Counted from the stretch's first letter, positions 37,380-46,754 are shown. The stretch is 64,000 nt of DNA from Symbiodinium natans (GCA_905221605.1 CAJNDS010002254.1:322032-386031); one strand, 5' to 3'. Numbers and translations: made by a program. Notes: generated by a model not told the origin, from the sequence alone.

Positions 37380-37434
37380 GCCTTCCATCATGGGCCGGGA
37401 GGTGAAGAACATGTCTGAGAGGCGCGGCGTCCAA
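37380..37434 (+). CDS. short candidate exon PSIMGREVKNMSERRGVQ
   Basis: CGCATTCTTTGTGCCCAG on the left; on the right GTGCGGGGGCACAGGG, leading to a 27-base G run at 37457. Eighteen codons. TTTTGGCTCAAG, identical to the 3' end of the dinoflagellate spliced leader, lies just upstream at 37345-37356. Confidence 0.42.
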
Positions 37435-37456
37435 GTGCGGGGGCACAGGGCGTGGG

Positions 37457-37484
37457 GTTGGGGGGGGGGGGGGGGGGGGGGGGG
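37457..37484. repeat. G homopolymer
   Basis: About 27 consecutive G close behind a possible 5' splice site. Confidence 0.95.
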
Positions 37485-37784
37485 TGGAGATCCGCTTGGA
37501 CCGGACCCCATGTTTTAAAAGCACTGCCCTGCGGAATCAAAAAACTAAGCGTGCCCAAATCATCGCTATGGTCTGTAGAGAAATCACCAATACGTGCTGA
37601 AGGATGGTTTTGGTCCTCGGGAGGGGCCCTAGACTCTAAACCCTGAGCCCTAAGCCCTCAGGCCTCATCAGCCCTAAGCCCTAACCACTGTAAATGTCTA
37701 AGCCCTAAACTCTAAGCCCTTATGAACCCCCAGTGCTCCTTCACTGTTTTTAGGGTTTATGTTCCCTTTATGAGCCCTTTGAAC

Positions 37785-37835
37785 CAAAACAAGGGCACCC
37801 GTTGAATTCCTAGGCTGCTCTTGGGTCCCCCCCAA
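37785..37835. mobile_element. M3 dispersed repeat
   Basis: GAACCAAAACAAGGGCACCC, then TCCTAGGCTGCTCTTGGGTC, matching copies at 4.7 and 46.6 kb in order. Confidence 0.45.
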
Positions 37836-37855
37836 GCCCTGCAAACCGAAACCGT

Positions 37856-37951
37856 GGCACTTGTGGGAGGCTGGACTGCAACGTGCCTGGCACGTTCACC
37901 TGCGCCTGCGAGGCTCTCCGGCTTCCACCCTGGGGACCCCTGAGCCCCTGA
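37856..37951 (+). CDS. possible EGF-like exon
   Basis: Frame GTCGRLDCNVPGTFTCACEA, LRLPPWGPLSP and TGA at 37949. The spacing C-x4-C-x7-C-x-C with GTF resembles an EGF-like half-domain (CxNxxGTFxCxC). The exon would start after GTGGGAG at about 37879 or earlier. Short, so chance is possible. Confidence 0.32.
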   Translation, partial: GTCGRLDCNVPGTFTCACEALRLPPWGPLSP

Positions 37952-37952
37952 A

Positions 37953-38065
37953 TCCTAAACCCTAAACCCTAAACCCTAAATCCTAAACCCTAAACCCTAA
38001 ACCCTAAACCCTAAACCCTAAACCCTAAACCCTAAACCCTAAACCCTAAACCCCCTAAACCCTAG
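37953..38065. repeat. CCCTAAA array
   Basis: About 15 units with two CCTAAAT variants; it ends CCCTAGTTTCCCCAG, an acceptor-like junction also seen at 34.34 kb. Confidence 0.96.
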
Positions 38066-38379
38066 TTTCCCCAGACCTTGGCTTGGCTAGAATAGGGTTT
38101 GGGGTCCAGGGCTGAGGGGTTGGGAGAACAACCCTAAACCCTAAACAAACCCTGTTCAGGCTGCGTACCAATCTTGAGATATCCTGACCGTTTCTTCAGA
38201 GGGGTGCTTGGATTCAGGGTTCATATGGGTTTGGGGCATCAGGATCCCTGAGCTCAGGATTGTGGGCTTTAAGTCGAGGGGAGTTGACCCAGCAAACTCA
38301 GCCAAGGCTGATGGATGGCCCGGCCTAAGCCCCCAAACCGTTCTTTTGCCCTAAGCCCTCAACCCTTCAAAAACACCTT

Positions 38380-38556
38380 GCTGTGTACGCGGGTGCTAGG
38401 CGGGTGGCAAAGAAGAACAGCAAAAAGAAGTCACCAGTATCTTCCGTAGACCTTTTCTTGTCAAAGCTGTGGGTTTTGAGGGCTTCAAAAGGCTCCTGGA
38501 AAGCCCGGGCTCTGAAGAAGAGTTCAACCCCGAGAGCCTTCCTGAGCGCCTTCTAA
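38380..38556 (+). CDS. candidate ORF, basic
   Basis: Frame AVYAGARRVAKKNSKKKSPV, SSVDLFLSKLWVLRASKGSW, KARALKKSSTPRAFLSAF and TAA at 38554. Strongly basic. A related AVARRVARKP occurs at 44.36 kb. Left boundary unknown. GTGGCC lies on both sides of the following TTTAGGG array (38562 and 38640). Confidence 0.3.
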   Translation, partial: AVYAGARRVAKKNSKKKSPVSSVDLFLSKLWVLRASKGSWKARALKKSSTPRAFLSAF

Positions 38557-38573
38557 AACGTGGCCCCAATTCT

Positions 38574-38640
38574 AGGGTTTAGGGTTTAGGGTTGAGGGTT
38601 TAGGGTTTAGGGCTTGGGGTTTAGGGTTTAGGGTGTAGTG
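38574..38640. repeat. TTTAGGG array
   Basis: Eight or nine degenerate units. Confidence 0.9.
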
Positions 38641-38797
38641 GCCACCTGATTGTCATGTGGTCTTTCTTTTTTTTTGAAGGGGGCATGGGAAACCAAACAG
38701 GCCTTATCAATGAATCTAGGTCCGCGAACCCTGAGGCCTACAGAAAAAAGAGCTCAGCTGCCCACAAGACCCCAAACCCCAAACCCAAAAACCAAAA

Positions 38798-39070
38798 ACC
38801 CTAAACCCTAAACCCTAAACCCTAAACCCTAAACCCTAAACCCTAAACCCTAAACCCTAAACCCTAAACCCTAAACCCTAAACCCTAAACCCTAAACCCT
38901 AAACCCTAAACCCTAAACCCTAAACCCTAACCCCTCAACCCTAAACCCTAAACCCTAAACCCTAAACCCTAAACCCTAAACCCTAAACCCTAAACCCTAA
39001 ACCCTAAACCCTAAACCCTAAACCCTAAACCCTAAACCCTAAACCCTAAACCCTAAACCCTAAACCCTAA
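38798..39070. repeat. CCCTAAA array
   Basis: About 39 units, very regular, with one CCCCTCAA interruption near 38930. It ends CCCTAAGTGAGG. Confidence 0.97.
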
Positions 39071-39186
39071 GTGAGGCAGAGCGACGCCGCGAAATCCTTG
39101 CACGGCCAGCGCCGAAGGGCGCCACAGCCGTCTTCATTTGACAGGAGACCCCGTCGCACCTCTGCGGACTGGATCCCTATCCTAAA

Positions 39187-39590
39187 CCCACTAAACCCTA
39201 AACGCTAAACGCTAAACCCTAAACCCTAAACCCTAAACCCTAGGCCCTAAACCCTAAACGCTAAACGCTAAACGCTAAACGCTAAACCCTAAACCCTAAA
39301 CCCTAAACCCTAAACCCTAAACCCTAAACCCTAAACCAAAAAAACCCTAAACCAAAAAAACCCTAAACCCTAAACCCTAAACCCTAAACCCTAAACCCTA
39401 AACCCTAAACCCTAAACCCTAAACCCTAAACCCTAAACCCTAAACCCTAAACCCTAAACCCTAAACCCTAACCATAAACCCTAAACCCTAAACCCTAAAC
39501 CCTAAACCCTAAACCCTAAACCCTAAACCCTAAACCCTAAACCCTAAACCCTAAACCCTAAACCCTAAACCCTAAACCCTAAACCTTACA
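39187..39590. repeat. CCCTAAA array with CGCTAAA blocks
   Basis: About 57 units. Contains two blocks of CGCTAAA, two AAACCAAAAAAACCC insertions and the interruption CCCTAACCATAAACCC shared with the array at 31.7 kb. Confidence 0.97.
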
Positions 39591-39665
39591 AGCCTTAGAC
39601 CCTACAAGACCTCCCCTGGCGTATGGCCCTCACATAGTTCTAAGCATTCTTCCGAGGAGGGTAAC

Positions 39666-39775
39666 TCAGGTTGGGAACTTGAGATAGATTCTCCTAGAAT
39701 TGGGGCTGGATCTTAAGATAGATTTTATCCAAGGGTGGGGGGTGCCATTCGCCGAAATAGGCACGATGTCTCTAG
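39666..39775 (-). CDS. minus-strand last exon with poly-C acceptor
   Basis: Read on the minus strand, a run of about 18 C then GCAG is followed by RDIVPISANGTPHPWIKSIL, RSSPNSRRIYLKFPT and TGA. The poly-C run takes the position of the polypyrimidine tract. A longer minus frame reads through the run as poly-Pro. The plus strand is also open but becomes poly-Gly. Confidence 0.45.
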
Positions 39776-39798
39776 CTGCGGGGGGGGGGGGGGGGGGG

Positions 39799-40372
39799 CT
39801 GGGGTCGGGGGGCGGATCTCGGGAGCCTGTTTCGCAGTTGCTGTTAGTGTGCCCAGGGTCCCGACGCGTCGTCCAAAGACATTTGGTCTGTGAGCGGCGA
39901 GAACCTTTACGAGTCCGGGCAGGTTGGGGAAAAAGGAGCTCCGTGAAGTTGTGTTGTGAAGACCCTGGTGGGATGAGGCCGGGTATAACGGGGACTTGCA
40001 GCATACAGCACGAGTCATGGAGTGTGATGTGCGCAGGGTCGCCATGTCCAGACCATGTGGTTCTCCTCCTGCTCCCCAATCCTCCAGTGGTTCACCCTGA
40101 ACCACTCCTCCTCAGCTAGACTAGCTGGACTTCCAGACTCAATATCCAACCTGCTAGGTAGTGCATGAGCCCCGTACCAGTACTAGTAGCAGGGATGACA
40201 CGAAAGCCGTGCACGGACTGGCCCCTGAGTCCCTACATGTTTCTGACGCTTCAAAGTTCAACAATGGATGGGGTTATTGCAGATGATTGCCAGTCTTGGC
40301 TGGCGTGTTCACTCTTGGAAACCTCATGGTATTCAGACCCCAAATAGAACAGAAGCCCTTTAAGGGGACCCA
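39799..40372. other. spacer, competing frames on both strands
   Basis: Open frames of about 120-139 codons on both strands overlap; none has clear ends or recognised motifs. Confidence 0.3.
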
Positions 40373-40825
40373 CTAAAAAGGGCACCCCTTGTTTCGGTAT
40401 GAAGTTGTGCAGGCGGATGAAGGTGGCCCTGTCGCTCCAAGGACTATGGAAGCAACCGGTTCCTCATGCGGAGCCACCACGCACACATTTGACCAGTGAC
40501 CCCCAAATTTCTCAGCTTGTGTGGAGAAGTAGGATCCGCAGCCGAGTGTTGGGAGACTTGTTCCGGGGCATTTGTTGCCCGCCGGCTGGGATGAGCAAAG
40601 TTGTCGTTCCAAATTCGGATGTCCGGCTCTGCTGAGGCATTGCCGGGCCGTGAAGAACACAAGTGTTGCCTGAGCCAGCATGCTTGAAGTCTTGTGGCTT
40701 GTGCATTGCTCGCCCTGACGTTGCCACGTTGAAGCCCCTGCCGTGCTTGGTTTGGACCGGCTGCATCGGACTGACGACATAAAGGGCGTAAAGATCTTGA
40801 ATCGTTTCTGGGCGTTTCCAGTCAA
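40373..40825 (-). CDS. 150-codon minus-strand ORF, unknown
   Basis: ATG-initiated frame with AQKRFKIFTPFMSSVRCSRS, MLAQATLVFFTARQCLSRAG and GCGSYFSTQAEKFGGHWSNV. Long for this base composition. Plus-strand frames (QISQLVWRSRIRSRVLGDLF) compete. The word GTCGTTCCAAATTC-GATGTCC occurs at 40603 and 40887. Confidence 0.3.
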   Translation of the reverse strand: MTGNAQKRFKIFTPFMSSVRCSRSKPSTAGASTWQRQGEQCTSHKTSSMLAQATLVFFTARQCLSRAGHPNLERQLCSSQPAGNKCPGTSLPTLGCGSYFSTQAEKFGGHWSNVCVVAPHEEPVASIVLGATGPPSSACTTSYRNKGCPF

Positions 40826-40902
40826 GGCGCCGGAACGACAGCAAAGTTGATGATGTTCAAGGTCACAGGCGAGGATGCAGAGCAGAGTCGTTCCAAATTC
40901 AG

Positions 40903-41254
40903 ATGTCCAAGCACTTGGACCATGAAGAAGATCTGCCTGAGCCTTGCGTCAGTTCACTGCCTGCCCAGCTGCTTTCGGAAGTTGGGCGGCTTCTGCACAG
41001 AATCCTAGCCTGGTGCATGTTGCGGCGAGGTGGCAAAGCTAGTCGTCACGTGGGCTGGCTGGTCTATTCATGTGACCGATGCCCTGTGCTGCCATGTGTT
41101 TAGTAGAGCAAACCCAGGGATGGGCGTATACATGAACTTGCTTTTTATGGTTCTATGTAAGGGAAGACTGCCCCTCATTCTGCACCGATGCCGCTGTCTT
41201 CGGCAGCTTCGCGAGCTTACTGTGCAGGACCTTGGCAAATACCTGCGAATCTAA
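40903..41254 (+). CDS. candidate exons, plus strand
   Basis: First frame: SSLPAQLLSEVGRLLHRILA and WCMLRRGGKASRHVG. From 41030, a second frame: GVYMNLLFMVLCKGRLPLIL, HRCRCLRQLRELTVQDLGKY and TAA at 41252. The second looks like a C-terminal end with a hydrophobic stretch. A splice between the two is not evident. Confidence 0.3.
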
Positions 41255-41984
41255 ACCCCCACACCGGATGACCTTCAACACCACTGTTCACCGCAACACG
41301 AAATTGGGGTTACTGTAGGACTTAGGGAAAATTGTGCATTATCAAACGGCCAGTCCACACTACCGGCTTGACTGATCTCGCGCATCTCCGGCGGCCATGG
41401 CAGATGCACCCATGTGCCCGGATTGATGTTCACTTCGGGGTGGGTGGCGGTGGGGGGTTCTGTTTTGGTGGAAGGGCTGGGGGTTGGGCAAATTAGGAGC
41501 TTCCTGCAGAAGGGATTCGGTCATACAATGTTATACCAAATCATAGGCGATGCGTATTACAAACTTCCTTATACCCGCAAGTTCGCCTAGTTCCTCCTAG
41601 AAAGGCACTTAGCGCATATGTTCTCTGCGCCCCAAAAAGTTTTAGCACCCCCCAAACCGGACCTTGAACTTACAGAAGTTACAGTTGCATCGAGTTAGGG
41701 GCTTCCTGTTTTTTGTTGCGAGGGGGCCTTAAGGGGAGGGATAGCTGAAGTGAGCCCCCGCACCCAACTCCTTGAAGCCCACGGCACATGTGCCCAGGCC
41801 TGTGAGGCTCACGATGAGGCTTTAGGTAACCCACCGAGAACCCCCCAAAAAGGACATAAAGAACCTCAAGATCGAGATAAGAACCCTCTAAACCCTAAAC
41901 CCTAAGCCCCTCAAAACCCCAAACGCCCAGAGAGCAAGCCCAAACCGCAGAGCGGAGACTGAGATAGCTCGCGAGAGAACCCTA
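41255..41984. other. unique spacer
   Basis: No frame is supported. Isolated CCCTAAA words start at 41889. Confidence 0.4.
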
Positions 41985-42142
41985 AACCCTAAACACTCTA
42001 AACCCTCTAAACCCTCTAAACCCTCTAAACCCTCTAAACCCTCTAAACCCTCTAAACCCTCTAAACCCTCTAAACCCTCTAAACCCTCTAAACCCTCTGA
42101 ACCCTCTAAACCCTCTAAACCCTCTAAACCCTAAACCCTAAA
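41985..42142. repeat. CCCTCTAAA nonamer array
   Basis: About 15 homogeneous CCCTCTAAA units between ordinary CCCTAAA units; the telomeric heptamer with a CT insertion has been amplified. Confidence 0.95.
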
Positions 42143-42177
42143 GCCAGGCTGTCAGCTGCCCGACTGCTGGAGCTGCC

Positions 42178-42247
42178 GGGCTGCTGCTTTCCTTCCTAGG
42201 GTTTGGGGGTTCTGGGCTTTCGGGGTTTTGGGCTTTTTTTTTTTTTT

Positions 42248-42283
<36 letters not shown>

Positions 42284-42600
42284 TTTTTGTTTTTTAAAGG
42301 GTTGTGTAGGGGTTTGGGGCTGCTGCTTTCCTTCATTCCTGGGGTTTAGGGTTTAAAGGTTAGGGTTAGGGGTTCTTGGTTTTTGGGGGGTTTGTTTGTT
42401 GTTTTTGGGGGTTGTGGAGGGGTTTAGGCTGCTGCTTTTCTTCCTTCCTCATGGGCTCAGGGTGTAGGGGTTCAGGGTGTAGGGGTTTAGGGTTTAGGGG
42501 GTTAGGGGTTTAAGGCTTAAAGGGGTTGCTTCTGGGCTCAAGGTGGGGTTTATTGAGTTTACAGGGTTTGTTGGGGTTTATCCGGTTTAGAGGGTTTGCA
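42178..42600. repeat. three GGCTGCTGCTTTCCTTC units with G-rich segments
   Basis: GGCTGCTGCTTT(T/C)CTTCC occurs at 42179, 42320 and 42428, each followed by TAGGG/TGGGG-rich DNA; a (TA)n tract with T runs is at 42233-42292. The pyrimidine stretch followed by AG looks like a repeated intron 3' end. Confidence 0.65.
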
Positions 42601-42817
42601 GGGTGTTTTGGGGTTCAGCTGCGAAATCTTGGGTCTCAGTGCAAAGAGCTGGCCCGATCGTCCCTGGTCCAGTGTGCAAAAAGGGTTTAGGGTTCAAGGA
42701 GGACAACGAGTTGGCAGGTTTCCTCTTCCTTAGACCGGCAGTCTTCGGAGGGTTCATGGCTGGGGCTGGGCAGTTTTGACTGACTGGGTGGTAGTCGCCA
42801 GCAAGAATTCGGGTCCC

Positions 42818-42941
42818 ATTTGGGGGCTTACGAAAATAAGGGACCCCGAACCCTAACATAGTTCCCACAGTAGTAGTGGGATTCCCTTATGATAAGGACC
42901 CCAATAATTAAGGCACCCCTACTCTCGCAAACCCCCATTTG
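42818..42941. mobile_element. M2 family element, best copy
   Basis: Left TTGGGGGCTTACGAAAATAA-GGGACCCC, right GGCACCCCTACTCTCGCAAA-CCCCCATTTG, inverted over about 27 bases. Internal GTGGGATTCCCTTATGATAA-GGACCCC is common to the family. Confidence 0.7.
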
Positions 42942-43159
42942 ATGCCCCCTCAAAAAAGTGGACTTCTTTTGAGGGCTGAAGGTCATGGGTCTTCGCCGTG
43001 GCTGTGCCAGATGTGCCAGATGCGCCAAATGCGCCGATGGCCGATCAACTTCTGCATATTGCTTTTGATAAAGAGGTTTAGGCTGCGGCCGCGGGCAGAA
43101 TCGCGCCACACACTCTGTCATTGTGTTGCTGCTTGTGTTAGACCACGCTTGTGGGAGAC

Positions 43160-43222
43160 ATGGCGACAAGCCATGCAGACAGTGCCGCCATGCTCCTGAT
43201 TCTTGGAGTGCAAATCGCGTGG
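43160..43222 (+). CDS. candidate first exon with GTAAGC donor
   Basis: ATG at 43160 gives MATSHADSAAMLLILGVQIA, W, then GTAAGC. Hydrophobic core AAMLLILGVQIAW could be a signal anchor. Without splicing the frame stays open to 43390. The GTAAGC site is among the best donor matches in the window. Confidence 0.4.
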
Positions 43223-43441
43223 GTAAGCTTGGCACTGCCGTATAATCTCATGCGTCTTCGCCAGTCCTCCTCTTGTCCTCGAGGCTTTGGTCCGACAAGT
43301 GTGGCTGGACCATTCATCTTCAGTGCTGTTCTGCTTAGAGGTTTAGGGCTTCGGGACTCGCTGTTCCGCCCTAAGCGCCCTAAACCCTAATCACTTGAGC
43401 GGCCGCTAGACGAGTGCCACCGTTTTCACCCCCCTCAACAG

Positions 43442-43485
43442 GAGCCCCTAGCCGAGCGCGTCGGCCGCCTGGAGCACACCACCCA
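43442..43485 (+). CDS. candidate exon EPLAERVGRLEHTTQ
   Basis: CGTTTTCACCCCCCTCAACAG precedes the frame; GCGGAAGG after CAG at 43486 may be a GC donor, otherwise AEGLSI and TGA follow. A helical, coiled-coil-like segment. Confidence 0.4.
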
Positions 43486-43848
43486 GGCGGAAGGATTGAG
43501 CATTTGAAGAGTTAAGAGTGTTTGCCTTCAGCAGGGCTTAGGTGGCAGTGGTGAACTACTCAGCAGCCACTGAACTGGGAATGCCTGCTGGAGTCCACCG
43601 CAGTCCACCCTGTCAGAGTCCCCTGTCAAGATGGCGATACATCATCAGCCACAACCAAGGTCCGTGTCTGACATTTCCAGGTGGTGGGGGGTAGAGAGAG
43701 GTGTGCTTCTTCCGGCTGCTTGCATTGGCGCATAGCAACAATCATCGATAAACCCCAAAGAGCCCTGCACCACCACACCCGCACATCACATGCCACCATC
43801 TGAACAGCACCCATCCCGCCATTACACGCCCCCCCCCCCCCCCCCCCC

Positions 43849-43927
43849 AATTATGCCAACGAGCTTGATGGGCGCTTCCCGCCCGGCAGCCGAGAACCGG
43901 CAACGTTCGGAGGCAGGGTCCCCGAAG
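43849..43927 (+). CDS. candidate exon abutting a C homopolymer
   Basis: A run of about 20 C ends directly at NYANELDGRFPPGSREPATF, GGRVPE, then GTTTGG. As with the dehydrogenase exon there is no AG between the poly-C and the exon. A second frame on the same strand is also open, so the phase is uncertain. Confidence 0.3.
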
Positions 43928-44500
43928 GTTTGGGATGTTGAAAGGGGGGTTGGCGGTTGGCTGATCCTAAGCTCGAAATCCTAAACCCTGAACCCTGAAC
44001 CGTAGGGTTTAGGGTCTCGGTCTGGGGCGCAAGTCGTAAAGCTTTGGATTTCTCGGTGTCGCAACCCGAAGCCACTCCATCTGCGCGTCGAGTGGCTTTG
44101 AACGACTAAGGTCCGGTTATACCGGTTCTCGGCGGTTATAGCTACCTTCTCCAAGGAGTTGTGAAACAGAATGCCCCCCCAGCAAGAACAAAGCAATAAG
44201 GGTATCCTGATTTTCGGAAACTTCCAGATAGGGCATTCTGCGTGCCTGTCTGGGCAAGGGGCCCGGCAGCCTAATTTCTTGTGCAGTATCCATGCAGGGC
44301 ATGCAGGCAGAGAGTTGGATTTTCAACAGCACTTCACCAAAACACACCGCAGTGCCGTGGCTAGGCGGGTGGCAAGGAAACCTTAGGACTCTGCCAGACT
44401 GAGAGCCGAAACCCCAGCATCTTGGTCATGTCCTGTTTTTGCAGAGGGTCATACCCGTGCGCCGAAAGTAACTTAGTCAGAGATTTGGAGCCGAAGCCCT
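43928..44500. other. spacer with paired inverted telomeric words
   Basis: At 43980-44015 CCTAAACCCTGAACCC is followed at once by GTAGGGTTTAGGG. The interval 44117-44386 is open on both strands (plus: KGILIFGNFQIGHSACLSGQ; minus: MPYLEVSENQDTLIALFLLG). Confidence 0.35.
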
Positions 44501-44654
44501 ATTAGGAGGTTCACGGTACGTATTATATAACCAAGACCAAGTATAACTGTACTTATCTCCCACTAAAAGCCCTCTTAAGTGCCCGAATATGTCTAGAAGT
44601 GGGTTATAAGTACAGTGTTTATTGGGTTACTAAGTACCATGAACCTCCAAGTAG
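44501..44654. mobile_element. M5 inverted-repeat element
   Basis: Left ATTAGGAGGTTCACGGTACG, then AAGTATAACTGTACTTATCT-CCCAC; right GTGGGTTATAAGTACAGTG, then GTACCATGAACCTCCAAGTAG. The two arms are inverted copies over about 50 bases. Confidence 0.65.
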
Positions 44655-45180
44655 TCCAACCCCTTCTTGCAAAAAAAAGATCCACAGGAGACCGGCCAGT
44701 CTCGAGAATGGCTGCGGAGCCTTGGACTTGAATTGAATCCTCCCCGAGCCCAAGAGGCCCCCGCAGTAGGTTTCTTGTGGAGCCGAAATTTCCTCTCAGG
44801 TACTGGGGCCTGGAGCAACTTGTCCCAAGATCCTCCCAGTAGAAGTACGTAGTTCGCCTTGCTCTCTCTCCCTCTCCCTCCCTCCCTCCCTCTCTCTCTC
44901 TCTCTATCTTTTTGTTCTCTCTCCCTCTCTCTCTGTTTCTCTCTCTCTTCCTCTCCCTCTCTCCTCCGGCTAACCTGAGACACTTGGGTATTAGGGCCTG
45001 GCTTAGTGCATTTTCCTCCGGAAACTGGAAGCCCGAAACATCCCAGAGTGCAGGGGCCCAAAGGCAGCCACGGCCTATCTGCAGCGCTTGGGCCGTGCCT
45101 CGCAGCCTGCATCTAAGGCTTTGGGTTTAGGGTTTAGGGGGTGGCCTACGCATGAGAGTTGTGAGAGTTAGGAGGGTGGT
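44655..45180. repeat. spacer with CT microsatellite
   Basis: (CT)n with CCCT interruptions at 44862-44965. TTTAGGG words at 45122-45138. Minus and plus frames through the microsatellite are low-complexity. Confidence 0.6.
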
Positions 45181-45198
45181 CAACTAGGATGCCCAGAA

Positions 45199-45405
45199 GT
45201 GCCTTTCTTCCCTTTTTTCGGCTTAGGATCACAGACAACCCCTTGCAGCATTGTGGTGCTCTTTCCGTGGGTCTCCCGCCTATGGCAGATGTGCTTCAAA
45301 GGAATTCCATGGGGAGCCCAACTGCCCTTCCATGTGTATAAGATGCAACACATGGCAAGCGCTATGCTGCATGCACGACACGCTGCTTCTGAAGCCATTG
45401 GCTGA
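45199..45405 (+). CDS. candidate ORF, several open frames
   Basis: VVLFPWVSRLWQMCFKGIPW and HVYKMQHMASAMLHARHAAS, stop at 45403. Another plus frame (MCIRCNTWQALCCMHDTLLL) and a minus frame are also open. Confidence 0.25.
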   Translation: MPFFPFFGLGSQTTPCSIVVLFPWVSRLWQMCFKGIPWGAQLPFHVYKMQHMASAMLHARHAASEAIG

Positions 45406-45720
45406 GAACTCTGCAGCCTGGGCGCTGGATTGAGCCCCTCGCTGCGGTGTTCACTAGCTCCCACGACCCTCTAATTCTCACGTCAGCGCATATAGCCTTG
45501 ACTGTTCTGACGACCCTTGATGACCCCTTCAATAGTATGAGAGGGCATGACTGGCCAACTATGCAAGCACCAGGACTGAAATTCCTCAGAGGCTCATCCC
45601 TCTCCTCCTCTCAGGGTTTACTTCTTGGGTCTGAGGGTTCCCCTGGCATTTGTCTTCTCAAAGCCTAGGGGGCTTAGGGCCGAAAGGGTTTTTGGGGCTT
45701 GCTGGGCTTACTAGGCGCAG

Positions 45721-45812
45721 GGTCAGGGAGGGCCATGCGGGTGGCGCCCGCGCACATCAACCACGTCTGCCAACGTGGGCTGTTCCGAGCTGCCACTGCC
45801 CTGCAGGCACGG
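45721..45812 (+). CDS. candidate exon AMRVAPAHINHVCQRG
   Basis: Acceptor-like GGCTTACTAGGCGCAG, frame SGRAMRVAPAHINHVCQRGL, FRAATALQAR, then GTCTTAG. Phase 2 to phase 0. Polypyrimidine tract is weak. Confidence 0.42.
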
Positions 45813-46319
45813 GTCTTAGCTTCTGGGTGTGGGGTTTGCTGCAGTTTTTGGCAGCAGCTTCGAACCTTAAACCCTGAGCAAACTCACTGCCTGAAGACTT
45901 GTGTAAGACACAAATGCCCCAAAATGCATTCTCCCAGCGGAGTGCAGCATCTCTACCTACAGCTTCAGCGGCAGCTGTTCGCATGCAGAGATGTCGCAGT
46001 TTGTTAGGTCCCCTGCTCACTAGGAAAGCATCAGGGAAGAGTGCCCGTGATGTGCACACGTCGCAGTTTGTACGGGCTCAGGTCCTCCGAGATGGTGGAG
46101 CGATCTTTGCAGAGGGACTGACGGCCGGAGTTGTATGGATCATGCGATCTGCATGTTCGAGTTGAACGATGTGCACATACACCCTGACATGCATACGCAC
46201 CTGAAGATCCGGGTCCGGGTTTGCCCCTCCGTGCTTCGCCCTTCAGACCACCCAACTTAGTGGTCGCTGCTCCAAAAAAGTTGAGGCTTCCGCCGGCGAT
46301 CCTACCGAACCAGCTGGGT

Positions 46320-46440
46320 TTAGGGTTAGGGCTACTCATGCCCGGATGCAAAAAGTGTTGGGGTAAGGGTTGGGGTTGGGGTTGGGGTGAGGGTGAGGGT
46401 GTGAGGGTTAGGGTAAGGGTTAGGGTTAGGGCAAACAGGC
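46320..46440. repeat. TTAGGG/GGGTTG hexamer-like G-rich tract
   Basis: GGGTTGGGGTTGGGGTGAGG and GGGTTAGGGTTAGGGC: a hexameric rather than heptameric series, unusual for this window. Confidence 0.8.
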
Positions 46441-46460
46441 TTGGGGGATGTTGGCGCCAG

Positions 46461-46534
46461 ATGCGTATGCACGTGCAGGGCATCATCGGCTTTGCAGATT
46501 GGGACGACATCCATTCCGAGGCCTGCTGCCATTG
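46461..46534 (+). CDS. candidate exon with GTAGGA donor
   Basis: GATGTTGGCGCCAG, then MRMHVQGIIGFADWDDIHSE, ACCH, ending at GTAGGA. It follows the G-rich tract directly. All three plus frames are open over this short span; this one looks most protein-like. Confidence 0.4.
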
Positions 46535-46631
46535 GTAGGATTCTGAGCGGATGTTTAAAAGTCCAGGACCCAGACTAGGCCTTCTTTTTTTTTGGGTGGG
46601 GGGGGTGTGGTTAGGTTTCCTTACAATCACC

Positions 46632-46685
46632 TTCAAACCAAGAAGGGTACCCTTTTTGTTCTTGGGCTACTCCTGGGTCTAGAAG
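46632..46685. mobile_element. M3 dispersed repeat
   Basis: AAACCAAGAAGGGTACCCTT-TTTGTTCTTGGGCTACTCC-TGGGTCT, as at 4.7 and 37.8 kb. Confidence 0.5.
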
Positions 46686-46754
46686 CCTGAGCCACGAAGA
46701 CTCTCGCGGAACTTCGAGTCCGAACTCGCCCCCATCCCCCAATATGAATTGCAG

